NCBI GenBank assembly: GCA_965201115.1
Contig: OZ241745.1
Coordinates: 1,736,001 to 1,800,000, forward strand
Source of the DNA: JANQOH01 sp965201115
Lineage (GTDB): Bacteria; Pseudomonadota; Alphaproteobacteria; UBA7887
DNA: 64,000 bases
Direction of reading: 5' to 3'
In this document: piece after piece, positions 42,656 through 50,909 of the stretch
Position numbering within the stretch: position 1 is the stretch's first letter
Layout of the letters: the number at the start of each line of letters is the position of its first letter
Notes under the pieces: model-generated
Databases searched by the model: none
Told to the model about the DNA's origin: nothing
The model's input: only the letters and a program-made list of their open reading frames with translations
Position numbers and translations under genes: made by a program

Positions 42656-45652
42656 ATGACCGTCTCCACCAGATACCTTCCCCTCGCCTCCGTTGCGGGG
42701 ATGCTCCTGATCGCCGGTTGCGGCGGCGGCTCCGGCTCGGCGCCCGCCCCGGAACCCTCGCCGCCCCCGCCCCCGCCGGTTGCGTTCGACCTGCCGGACG
42801 GCGAGCTCGGTCTCGTGCCCACCGGCGACGCCCCGCTGGAGATCGCGGCCGGCGCCGCGGTGCGCCGCGGCAATGTCGAGTTCAGGTGCGCCGCGGGCGG
42901 AGAAGCCTGCGTCGTCAAGATCATGAGCGCGGCCGGCGACGACAGCACCCGCACCGCTGCCTACGAAGGCACGGGCGGCAAGGTCGTCGCCCGGGCGGCC
43001 CGCGAGGACATTACCGCGCCGGGCAATCACGGCTTGACGGACCCGGTGACGGTCTCCGCCGGCGCCGCGGCGACCCGCGGCAATGTCAACATCGCCTGCC
43101 CCGCCGGCGGCATGGGCTGCACGGTGGTCGTGGAAGGCGGCGCGGTGAAGTATCTGGCGACCGGCGGCGCGCCGGTTCTGACCGCGGCCCGCGGCGACGT
43201 AACCGCGCCGGGCAATCATGGCGTGACGGGCACGGTGAAAGTCTCGGCCGGCGCCGCGATGCGCAACGGCAATGTGGACATAGCCTGCCCGGCCGGGGGC
43301 GCGGATTGCACGCTGGTCGCGGAAAACGGCGCGGTGAAGTATCTGACGGCGGGCGGCGCGCCCATTCTGACCGCCGCGCTCGAGCGGATGACCGTGATGG
43401 ACGGCCACGGGCTGGATACGTCGGACAGCAGTCCGATTCGCGTTGCCGCCGGCGGGACGTTGACCCGCGGCAATGTGGTTATCTCGTGCCCCGCCGGCGG
43501 CGCGGACTGCGTGGTCCACGTCATCAACGCCGCGGGCGGCGGCGGCGTCGGTTACGAAAAGACGGGCGGCGCGCCCACGGTGGCGGCGAACGGGATGACG
43601 CTTGCGCTGCCGGACAATCACGGCCTGACCGCGGTCGGCACGCGCATGATCGCGGCCGGCGGCAATCCGTTGCGGCTGGGGAACGTAAACATTTCGTGTC
43701 CGGCCGGCGGACGGGATTGCGTTGTGGACGTCGCGAGCGACGGCGGCAGCGCGACGTACCGCGCGACCGGCGGCGCGCCCACGGCGGCGGCGGCTTGGGA
43801 CAGCCTCTCCGCCGCGCCCGCCGGCCATGGGCTGGCTTCGGTGGAGATCGCCGCAGACACAACGCATTACGGCCTGCGCGGCGTGAGCCTCGTGTGCCCG
43901 ACCGGCGCCGCCTGCTCGGTTGCGGTGGGCGACGACGGCGCGGTCACGTACAAGGCGACCGGCGGGACGCCGACGGTCATGACGGACGAGATGATCTTGG
44001 CGGCCAACAGCGGCCCCGACCGCGAGTTGAGCTCCGACGGCGGGCACGCTGTGGGTCTCGTGACGCGGATGGGAACCCAAGCCGGAGTCCAAGTCGAACG
44101 TGACGACCCGGCCGACGGCAATTGGCCGATCCGATGGATCGAGGGGAACAACAACAGCATTCAACAGGGTACGCTCAGGCCGCCGGTGACGACAAGCGCG
44201 GAGTGGCCTGTCGACGCCGACCGCCCGACGTTGGGAGTGACCTTGGGACGCGAGGCTTTCGGCGCGTTCGTGCAGACCTTGCCGAATCCCGTGCCGATCG
44301 ACGACAGGAAATCGGCTGTCAACGAGGCGTTGCCGGTCGAAGGGATGCAGCCGATAACGGGGCATCGACTTGAGTACCGCGACGCGCCTCCCCCGTATGA
44401 AGATCTCGGGCACCCGTCCCCCCCATGGAACGGCGTTGTCTTGAAAGAAGATCGGGGCGAGGACGCCGGAGGGACGATCATGTATGCGGCAGTGTACTCC
44501 GACATCGAGAAGAGCACGCCGAGCACGCCCGGTCCCATAATTCTTGGCCCACCGGACTCAGTCCCTCTCGATCTCTCGCCAACGTCAGATGAGCTCGGCC
44601 GACTCGGGTTCCCGAACAACCGCGTTGAGCTGAATAGCGATGGTAAGTTAACGTTCCGTGTTAACTTAGTTGCGGGCGGCAACGACGAGACCATCATCAC
44701 GGAAGTCTCGCTTTTTGATCCCCGGAGCGAGATTTTTCAAGAAGTCGAGAGTCTGCGTTACAGGCCGGAGGGGAGTAACGAAATCGACGGGTTTATACTC
44801 GACGGGAATGAGCTCACGATCAAGGAGCGGTGGTTTTTGCCCGCAACTCGCACAGGATCCCCTGACCGCGTGCTGCTCCAATGCTTGGACGGTACCGGAA
44901 CAGCAGACGCATGCACTGTTGAGAGAGACGCCGACACCAGCGGAAGTATCACCACTATCACCGGCGTGTGGTCTGTTGCCGTAAGAGAAACAGGCGAAGA
45001 CACTCCCGGCAAGGATGATGACCACTACCTGACGCTCGGCGTGTGGATGTCATTGCCGGAGATCGCGGACGGCCGGTTCGATGCCGGCATCTTCGCGAAC
45101 GGCAATGTGCCGGTCGCCCGGGATACGCTTCAGGCGTTGACGGGAGAGGCGAGGTACATCGGCCCGGCCACCGGCATTTACGGACGCGGCGTTTATGGGC
45201 AAGCGGCGGATCCGGGGCAGGGACGAAGCGGAAGGCCCGCCGTCGAGAGCGCACAGGTCGGCTCTTTCAGGGCCACGGCCGAGCTGACGGCCGATTTCGG
45301 CGCCGCCACCGAACTGCCCAGACTACGCGGCTTCGTGAACCGCTTCATGGAGAACGGAAGTTCGCTCGGCGACTGGACGGTGCAGCTTGACCGGACCGAT
45401 GGAACCGACCACCGCCCGGACGATGCCGCACGGTACGAGATGTGGAGCCGAGCCTCCGGCGAGGCGGACGGCAGGCGGCTTGAGGGCGAGTGGGCCGCCG
45501 AGTTCTTCGAAAGCACCGTCGGCGCCGCGGATACGAACCTGCATCCGGGATACGTAGCAGGAACATTCGGTGTAACTACCCGCGATGAGGACACGCCGCA
45601 AGACCTGAACGCGCTGCACATCCTCGGCGCGTTCGGCGCCGAACGGCAGTAG
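42656..45652 (+). CDS. Large surface lipoprotein with six Cys-repeats and TbpB-like C-terminus
   Basis: This 998-residue protein has a lipoprotein signal MTVSTRYLPLASVAGMLLIAG|C. A Pro-rich linker precedes six repeats of about 65 residues, roughly residues 55-465. Repeats carry RGNV.I.CPAGG..C and Y.ATGGAP, so each has a cysteine pair likely to form a disulfide. The C-terminal 230 residues have GSFRATAELTADFGAATELP, LRGFVNRF and HPGYVAGTFG, resembling the barrel lobe of transferrin-binding-protein-B-like lipoproteins. AGGAGGG precedes ATG 42656; an ATG at 42635 is less likely. A Slam gene follows, so display on the cell surface is expected. The middle of the gene is less G+C-rich. Ligand unknown. 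Confidence 0.85.
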   Translation: MTVSTRYLPLASVAGMLLIAGCGGGSGSAPAPEPSPPPPPPVAFDLPDGELGLVPTGDAPLEIAAGAAVRRGNVEFRCAAGGEACVVKIMSAAGDDSTRTAAYEGTGGKVVARAAREDITAPGNHGLTDPVTVSAGAAATRGNVNIACPAGGMGCTVVVEGGAVKYLATGGAPVLTAARGDVTAPGNHGVTGTVKVSAGAAMRNGNVDIACPAGGADCTLVAENGAVKYLTAGGAPILTAALERMTVMDGHGLDTSDSSPIRVAAGGTLTRGNVVISCPAGGADCVVHVINAAGGGGVGYEKTGGAPTVAANGMTLALPDNHGLTAVGTRMIAAGGNPLRLGNVNISCPAGGRDCVVDVASDGGSATYRATGGAPTAAAAWDSLSAAPAGHGLASVEIAADTTHYGLRGVSLVCPTGAACSVAVGDDGAVTYKATGGTPTVMTDEMILAANSGPDRELSSDGGHAVGLVTRMGTQAGVQVERDDPADGNWPIRWIEGNNNSIQQGTLRPPVTTSAEWPVDADRPTLGVTLGREAFGAFVQTLPNPVPIDDRKSAVNEALPVEGMQPITGHRLEYRDAPPPYEDLGHPSPPWNGVVLKEDRGEDAGGTIMYAAVYSDIEKSTPSTPGPIILGPPDSVPLDLSPTSDELGRLGFPNNRVELNSDGKLTFRVNLVAGGNDETIITEVSLFDPRSEIFQEVESLRYRPEGSNEIDGFILDGNELTIKERWFLPATRTGSPDRVLLQCLDGTGTADACTVERDADTSGSITTITGVWSVAVRETGEDTPGKDDDHYLTLGVWMSLPEIADGRFDAGIFANGNVPVARDTLQALTGEARYIGPATGIYGRGVYGQAADPGQGRSGRPAVESAQVGSFRATAELTADFGAATELPRLRGFVNRFMENGSSLGDWTVQLDRTDGTDHRPDDAARYEMWSRASGEADGRRLEGEWAAEFFESTVGAADTNLHPGYVAGTFGVTTRDEDTPQDLNALHILGAFGAERQ

Positions 45653-45721
45653 CCCGCGCAAGCCGCGACCGGCGCCGCAAGGTCACCGGTAGCGGCGGCG
45701 GCGCGGTCGCGATCCCCCCGC

Positions 45722-45761
45722 CGGCTCCCCGGAGGCAACGCCTCCGGGGAGCCGTTTCCTT
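45722..45761 (+). terminator. Strong intrinsic terminator after the lipoprotein gene
   Basis: A 15-bp perfect stem (CGGCTCCCCGGAGGC with a three-base AAC loop) is followed by TTTCCTT. It lies between the lipoprotein and Slam genes, so Slam is probably expressed at a lower level by read-through or from its own promoter. Confidence 0.9.
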
Positions 45762-45781
45762 GCGGCCCGAGTCCCTGATTT

Positions 45782-47215
45782 GTGAATTCCATGCATGACC
45801 ATTCCGCGCGCCGGAGTGCGCCGTTCCGCCGCTCTCGGGGACGGCGCAATCCGGTGCGGGCGCTTCTTGCCGCGCCGATCCTCGCCGCCGGCCTGCTCGC
45901 GGCCGCCCCGGCAGCGGCGGACGACGGCGCGGTGGACGCCGCCGTCGCCGAGGCCCGCGAAAAAACCGGCGCGGGCGCGCCCGAAGACGCGCTGGAACTG
46001 CTGCGCGGCCTGCCCGGCGAGGGCGGCGACCGCACGGCGGTCCTGTTCGAGACTGGCCTGGCGGCGGTCGCGGCCGCCGGGCGCGAGGGCCTTGCCGAGG
46101 ACGAGCGCGCGGCGCTGCTCGACGAGGCCATCGCCGCGTTTCGCGCCATACTCATCGACCGCCCCGAACTGGTGCGCGTGCGGCTCGAGCTCGCGCGCGC
46201 GTTCTTCCTCAAGGGGGAAGACAGCCTGTCGCGCCGGCATTTCGAGCAAGTGCTGGCGGGCGACCCGCCGGCGGCGGTCGTCGCCAATGTCCGGCGCTAC
46301 CTGGCCGCCATGCGCGCGCGCAAGCGCTGGACGGGCTATTTCGGCTTCTCGGTCGCCCCCGACAGCAATGTCAACCGCGCCTCCGACACCGAAATCGTCT
46401 GGATCGACACCGCCTTCGGGCGCCTGGCCTTCCGCCGCAACGCGGAGTCGTTCTCGCGGTCGGGGGTCGGGGTTTCCGTTTGGGCGGGCGGGGAATACCA
46501 GCTGCCGCTCGGCGAGCGGCTGCGCCTGCGCGCGGGCGCCGACGCGGCGCGGCTCGACTACAAGGGCGGCGCGTTCGACCGCACCTTCGGCGCCGCGCAT
46601 CTCGGCCCGCGCTGGCTGGCCGGGGAGGCGACCGAGTTCAGCCTGCTCGCCGACGCGCGCCGCCAGTGGACGGGCAGCGTTCCGCTGAGCGACGAGATCG
46701 GCGCGCGGCTCGAGGCGTACCGCACGCTCTCGCGGCGCGTGGGCGTGGGCGCGACGCTGGGCCTGCGCCGCCGCGATTACCGCCGCGGCGATGCGCTCGA
46801 CGGGCCGGTGGCCGACGTGGCGTTCGACGCGGGGTGGGCGGCGGCGCCGATTGTGCGCGCGGGGCTGAGCGCGGGCTATGCGCGCGAGCGCCCGAAAGCG
46901 CGCGACTGGCGCAGCGCGTCCAGGTGGGGGCGGGTGAGCGCGTCGGTCTTTCTGCCGCTGGGCTTCACGGTGGGCGCGAGCGGCGAATGGCGGCGCACCG
47001 ATTACGAGGGCGGCGGCGATGTTCATCTGACGATGGACGGCGGCGGGCGCGAGGACCGCATGCGCATCCTGCGCGCGACCGTTCTCAACCGCGCGGCGAC
47101 GCTGTTCGGGTTCAGCCCGCAGCTTGCGGTCGTCGGCGAGACGCTGCGTTCCAACGCGCAGGCGGTGAGTTACCGGCGCAATCGCGCGGAGTTGCGCGCG
47201 GTGCGGCAGTTCTGA
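45782..47215 (+). CDS. Slam-type (DUF560) surface lipoprotein translocon
   Basis: This 477-residue outer-membrane protein has a signal peptide (cleavage near AAA|DD). A TPR-rich periplasmic part follows (LVRVRLELARAFFLKGEDSL ... FEQVLAG), then RRYLAAMRARKRWTGYFGFS and PDSNVNRAS, the hallmark junction of Slam proteins, and a barrel of about 14 strands ending LRAVRQF. Slams move surface lipoproteins such as TbpB or HphA-like proteins across the outer membrane. Its client is most likely the lipoprotein encoded upstream. GTG at 45782 or ATG at 45791; neither has a clear ribosome site. Confidence 0.9.
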   Translation: MNSMHDHSARRSAPFRRSRGRRNPVRALLAAPILAAGLLAAAPAAADDGAVDAAVAEAREKTGAGAPEDALELLRGLPGEGGDRTAVLFETGLAAVAAAGREGLAEDERAALLDEAIAAFRAILIDRPELVRVRLELARAFFLKGEDSLSRRHFEQVLAGDPPAAVVANVRRYLAAMRARKRWTGYFGFSVAPDSNVNRASDTEIVWIDTAFGRLAFRRNAESFSRSGVGVSVWAGGEYQLPLGERLRLRAGADAARLDYKGGAFDRTFGAAHLGPRWLAGEATEFSLLADARRQWTGSVPLSDEIGARLEAYRTLSRRVGVGATLGLRRRDYRRGDALDGPVADVAFDAGWAAAPIVRAGLSAGYARERPKARDWRSASRWGRVSASVFLPLGFTVGASGEWRRTDYEGGGDVHLTMDGGGREDRMRILRATVLNRAATLFGFSPQLAVVGETLRSNAQAVSYRRNRAELRAVRQF

Positions 47216-47217
47216 CC

Positions 47218-47466
47218 GTGGCGCGGGGTTTCGGTTTCGCGATGGTTCAGCTCGCGGCCCCGTGGTTCCGGCATTCGGGCAGCGGGCAGTTCGGCGTGGT
47301 CGTATGCGATTCGTGCCGCCCGGCGTTCGACCGCGCTTTCCCGCCGGGGATGTTCGTGTACGCGGCGGCGGATCGCGCCGGCGAGATCCCCCGCCGCTGC
47401 GCCCCGCCCGCCGCCCAACTCGCCGGCCCCCACTGCGCCCTCTGCGGCGCCGCGCCGGAAGAGTAG
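47218..47466 (+). CDS. Small Cys-pair protein after Slam
   Basis: A frame of 74-82 residues follows the Slam stop by two bases (GTG 47218, or ATG 47242). It carries two cysteine pairs, VCDSC and HCALCG, and a lone cysteine (RRCAPP) that could bind zinc. No family is recognised. Coding is plausible but not certain, because the G+C-rich DNA gives many long frames. Confidence 0.45.
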   Translation: MARGFGFAMVQLAAPWFRHSGSGQFGVVVCDSCRPAFDRAFPPGMFVYAAADRAGEIPRRCAPPAAQLAGPHCALCGAAPEE

Positions 47467-47479
47467 CGCACTGCCCGGT

Positions 47480-47516
47480 ACCGCCTTCGGCGGGGTAAGC
47501 ATTTCGGTACAGACAC
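47480..47516. repeat. Fragment of the dispersed repeat
   Basis: ACCGCC-TTC-GGCGGGG, then TAAGCATTTCGGTACAGACA, is the exact reverse of the start of the 220-bp repeat at 25941. Only the outer 40 bases are present. Confidence 0.85.
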
Positions 47517-47875
47517 TAAGGCTCCAGCCGGTCGTCGCCCGAAAACACGCGGAACATTCGCGCGCAAAGATACGCCATCGCGCACACCATCCACGCGATG
47601 TACAAAAAGGCGAACGATACCGTTGCCGGATTCCACGGCGTGAAGAGCGTCGCAACGACGAGACTCGAGAAGAGGCAGTAGAGCGCCAGCATGCGGTGAG
47701 GAAAACTCGCGATCTGCTTTCTCAATCTTGCAGCGCTGTCGCTTCTGTGGCGGAAACTCCCATTTTCCCGGGAATAAACCGCGCTCCCCAACGCGTTCGC
47801 AAGCAACAGGCTTGTCGCCGATATAAAGCCGATCGCAACCAGGCTCGTCAATGCCAGAGTATAATTATGGCCCAC
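47516..47875 (-). CDS. Small membrane protein, unknown
   Basis: The GTG start at 47875 has GGGAG seven bases upstream, giving 119 residues. Three hydrophobic helices are seen: LALTSLVAIGFISATSLLLA, MLALYCLFSSLVVATLF and FLYIAWMVCAMAYLCARMF, with a basic loop between the first two. The G+C content is lower than in neighbouring core genes. Function is unknown. It lies 108 bases downstream of another membrane protein gene on the same strand, perhaps one accessory pair. Confidence 0.65.
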   Translation of the reverse strand: MGHNYTLALTSLVAIGFISATSLLLANALGSAVYSRENGSFRHRSDSAARLRKQIASFPHRMLALYCLFSSLVVATLFTPWNPATVSFAFLYIAWMVCAMAYLCARMFRVFSGDDRLEP

Positions 47876-47983
47876 TCGTCTTCTCCCGCGGTTTGGCGCG
47901 CCCGATCGGCGGCGCGCCGGTTTGTCCCTGTAAAGACCCGAAGCGCCCGCCACGAACGGACGGACGAAAATTCGGCGTGGAAT

Positions 47984-49000
47984 TTATTGCGCGGTCTGCG
48001 CCCGAAGCGGTTCGCTCCCGCTCAAGGCAACCGCGCGCCCGGTCTTGTCCCAGTAGCGCTCGTATTCCGCGACCCGCTTGCCGCGCATGGCCTCGGGTGC
48101 GGCCCAGGTTACATTGTGGGCGTAGCGGGACCCGGGGCGATGCTCTCCTTCCAGCCACATGGCGCGCTCGCCATTGCCGCCGCGAAACAGTACGGGATGG
48201 AAGGTCTCGAACCCGGCTCTCAACGACTCCAGCTCGCCATCGTTTCCGGCGCCGCGAGGTAAAACGAATACCGCGAGCGCGCCGGGCGAGGATTCGGTTG
48301 CCGTCTTGAGCCGGTTCAGTGCGTCCACAACGGGCCGCGACGGAGCGGTCAAGACGTATTCGACATTCAGCCCGTCCGCGATCCATGTTCGGAGCGAATC
48401 CGACCAGAGGCCGCCGCCGGGCGCCCCGCGGATATAGTCGCCATCGCAACCGATGACGCGCAGCGTTCCGCCGTTCTTGCCCGGAAGATTGTCTATGAGC
48501 GGTACCAGGTCGTTCGCGATTTGCGCGACCGGGATGCGATAGACCCAATCGGGCTGCTCAAGCCGGTCCTGCCGGACCCGCTCTTCGCGCCGCCGTTCGC
48601 GCCACTCCGCATAGCCGTTGGCGGCAAGCATGGCGCCTGCGAAAGCCACAAGGCCGGCGACGGCATCCGCCGCGACGGCGGCGGCGGCAACGTCGGAAAC
48701 CGGCCGCGCCAAGATGACGAAAGGCCATGGCGCGATGAACAGTACGATGCCCGCAGCCATGAGCCCCCACGATGCATATGCGGGACGGTTCGCATTCGGC
48801 GCTTCGCCGAACCAGGCAAATATCGCGATCATTGCAACGCTCCACGCAGTCGCTCGCGTAACGGCCGAGATCGGCCCATAGCGCGTAGTCGGAGCAGCAA
48901 TGTAGCCGACGCTTGCGGTGGCGTCGACACGGTCTCGTCGCCGGTCGCGAGGCCAGGCGGGCGGCTGCACTCTCCGTGGACGCCCCGTCGGCATTCGCAT
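47984..49000 (-). CDS. Membrane protein with C-terminal soluble domain, unknown
   Basis: Up to 338 residues, with three hydrophobic stretches (TAWSVAMIAIFAWFG, SWGLMAAGIVLFIAPWPFVI, AVAGLVAFAGAMLAANGYAE). A charged linker (EWRERRREERVRQDR) and a domain of about 190 residues follow, with LRVIGCDGDYIRGAPGGGLW and MWLEGEHRPGSRYAHNVTW. No family is recognised. ATG at 49000 lacks a ribosome site; ATG at 48832 has GGAG seven bases upstream but shortens the first helix. Both are possible. Confidence 0.6.
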   Translation of the reverse strand: MRMPTGRPRRVQPPAWPRDRRRDRVDATASVGYIAAPTTRYGPISAVTRATAWSVAMIAIFAWFGEAPNANRPAYASWGLMAAGIVLFIAPWPFVILARPVSDVAAAAVAADAVAGLVAFAGAMLAANGYAEWRERRREERVRQDRLEQPDWVYRIPVAQIANDLVPLIDNLPGKNGGTLRVIGCDGDYIRGAPGGGLWSDSLRTWIADGLNVEYVLTAPSRPVVDALNRLKTATESSPGALAVFVLPRGAGNDGELESLRAGFETFHPVLFRGGNGERAMWLEGEHRPGSRYAHNVTWAAPEAMRGKRVAEYERYWDKTGRAVALSGSEPLRAQTAQ

Positions 49001-49231
49001 GCGAATGATCGTTTATGTGCGGTAAGCCGCCGTTCCGGCCGTCGAATTTTTTTGACCTTGGCGCGTTGGGCGGCCTCCCCGGGAGCCCGATGGGCGCTCG
49101 CCAGGAGCGTAGATCGATTGCACCGATCGCGCCGGCGCGCCGCTTCCGGCATCGCGTCGTTGGCAGGCGCACGGGCGAACGAATCGGCTCCGCCGCTGCC
49201 GCAGTTGCCGGCGCCGGCGAGGCGCCGCTCG

Positions 49232-49768
49232 CTACGGCGCGGGATCGGGGAATGCGCGCACGGGGTTTGCGCCGTCCCAGGCCTCGGCGGCGGCGGCGAT
49301 GTGCGCGAACAGATCGGCCTTGCGGCCGGAGACGTCGGAAAGCTCGATAACCGTGCCGGGGTACGATTCGGTGTCGAAATAGGCGAACGGGCCGTAATCG
49401 CCCGTCCGGCCCTCATGGCCGATGCGGTAGCCCAGCGCCAGCAACCGCGCGCGGTCGGCGGCGAAATCCGCCGTCCAGTACGCGATATGCTGCAAGCCCT
49501 CGTGGCCGGCGGCCAAAAAGTCGCGGTACATCGACGGCGCGTCGTTGTTCTGCTGGATCAGCTCGAGTTGCAGGCTGCCCGAATTGGCCAGCGCGATGGA
49601 GAGCTCCACCGCCGACGGCGCGCCGCGGTAGCGGAAATCGCGGATGGGCGCGCGCTCGGCGAGAAACCACGGCCCGACGCCCGCCGTTTCCGTCCAGTGC
49701 CTGAGCGCGGCGCGGATGTCGCGCACGACATAGCCGTTTTGACGTATAGCCCCGAAAACGCGGCTCAT
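49232..49768 (-). CDS. VOC (glyoxalase/dioxygenase-fold) family protein
   Basis: This 178-residue protein starts MSRVFGAIRQNGYVVRDIRA, with GYVVRD the usual first strand of a VOC domain. It contains VELSIALANSGSLQLELIQQ and a metal-site-like HIAYWTADF, and ends in a Pro-rich tail. The fold supports a lyase, isomerase or dioxygenase role; the substrate is not known. It is divergent from the broken phytanoyl-CoA dioxygenase gene. Confidence 0.85.
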   Translation of the reverse strand: MSRVFGAIRQNGYVVRDIRAALRHWTETAGVGPWFLAERAPIRDFRYRGAPSAVELSIALANSGSLQLELIQQNNDAPSMYRDFLAAGHEGLQHIAYWTADFAADRARLLALGYRIGHEGRTGDYGPFAYFDTESYPGTVIELSDVSGRKADLFAHIAAAAEAWDGANPVRAFPDPAP

Positions 49769-49814
49769 GATTCCTCTGCCCCTCCCCCAGCGGCGCCGGC
49801 ATCTTGCCGGCAGG

Positions 49815-49856
49815 CGCGCCCCGCGCGCAAGCGCCCGCGCTTGCGCGCGGGGCGCG
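49815..49856. repeat. Perfect 19-bp inverted repeat, four-base loop
   Basis: The arms 49815-49833 and 49838-49856 are perfect reverse complements. No T run follows on either strand, so it is not a typical terminator. It lies in the space between the divergent VOC and phytanoyl-CoA dioxygenase genes. Confidence 0.85.
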
Positions 49857-49912
49857 GAATGGGCTATGCACCGCGCGCCCGTTCCCACACGATGGCGTAG
49901 CGCGAGGCGGAC

Positions 49913-50530
49913 ATGCGGCTGACCGGCGCCGATATCGGGCGTTTCCGCGACGACGGCTATATTTTCCTGCCGCGGCTGTTCGGCGCGGCGCATCCTCGGC
50001 GCGGAGGTCTATGCGCACCGATACAAGATCGTCCCCAAGGCCCCGCCGGGCAAGCTGGATTTCCCGTGGCGCCAGGACGCCGCCTCATGGTGCGCCTACG
50101 ACGGCATGCCGGCGCCGCTGGCGATGAACTACGCGGTGTTTTTGGACGATGCGACGGAGTTCAACGGGCCGCTCGCGCCGATCCCGGGCTCGCGCCGCGG
50201 CGGCGTTCCGACCGGCGCCGACACGCCGCTGGCCGCCGAACGCGGCATGCCGGCGCCGAAAGGGCCGGCGGGGTCGGCGATATTCTTTTCGGGGCGCCTC
50301 GCCCACGCCTCGGGGGCGAACCTCAGCCCGTGGACCCGCTATATCGTCCATGTCGCATACAACCCGGTGGGCAACGCCATCCGCCGGCCGACGCGGCCGC
50401 ACTATTACGCCGCGCGCGAAAATTTCGCCCCGCTTGCGGCGCTCGGCGGCGATCGCCTCGAGCGCCCCGGCAATGGCGCCGCCGCGCCCGCGCGCGTAAA
50501 CTGGCCGCGCGCACAAACGAAGGAACCGAG
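49913..50530 (+). pseudogene. Phytanoyl-CoA dioxygenase family, deleted and frameshifted
   Basis: The N-terminus (MRLTGADIGRFRDDGYIFLP RLFGAA) is followed after LFGAA, in another frame, by ILGAEVYAHRYKIVPKAPPG and the rest of the family. About 50-60 residues normally lying between are missing. The metal-binding His-x-Asp motif reads FPWRQDAASW, so the expected histidine is replaced by Arg. The later elements NGPLAPIPGSRR and the second metal His in RLAHASGANLSP remain. The frame has no stop before it enters glnK. The gene is therefore dead. Confidence 0.8.
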
Positions 50531-50532
50531 CG

Positions 50533-50871
50533 ATGAAAAAGATCGAAGCCATCGTCAAGCCGCACAAGCTCGACGACGTCAAGGATTCGCTGGCCGAGAT
50601 CGGCGTCAACGGCATGACCGTCACCGACGCCAAGGGGTTCGGCCGCCAAAAGGGCCATACCGAACTCTACCGCGGCGCCGAATACGTCATAGACTTTCTG
50701 CCCAAACTGGCGGTCGAGGTGGTCGTGGACGACGGCAAGGTCGAAAGCGTCGTCGAGACCATCAAGACCGCCGCGCATACGGGCAAGATCGGCGACGGCA
50801 AGATATTCGTCAGCGATATCGAACAGGCTATCCGCATACGCACCGGCGAAACCGGGGCGGACGCCGTCTGA
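50533..50871 (+). CDS. glnK: PII signal protein, canonical
   Basis: This 112-residue PII protein has a standard T-loop (GRQKGHTELYRGAEYVIDFL) including Tyr46 and Tyr51. It matches GlnB/GlnK of proteobacteria throughout. It precedes amtB by 38 bases. GAAGGA stands before the ATG. Confidence 0.96.
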   Translation: MKKIEAIVKPHKLDDVKDSLAEIGVNGMTVTDAKGFGRQKGHTELYRGAEYVIDFLPKLAVEVVVDDGKVESVVETIKTAAHTGKIGDGKIFVSDIEQAIRIRTGETGADAV

Positions 50872-50909
50872 CGCCGGGCGCGCCCGCACATGCGAGGAGG
50901 CGACAAGCC

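Noticed and set aside
49857..49912. Intrinsic terminator at the 19-bp hairpin
   Set aside because: No T run on either side, and it is upstream of both flanking genes.
50545..50909. Fusion of the dioxygenase to AmtB through an uninterrupted frame
   Set aside because: That frame passes through glnK out of phase; glnK itself is a complete canonical PII and AmtB has its own start and ribosome site.
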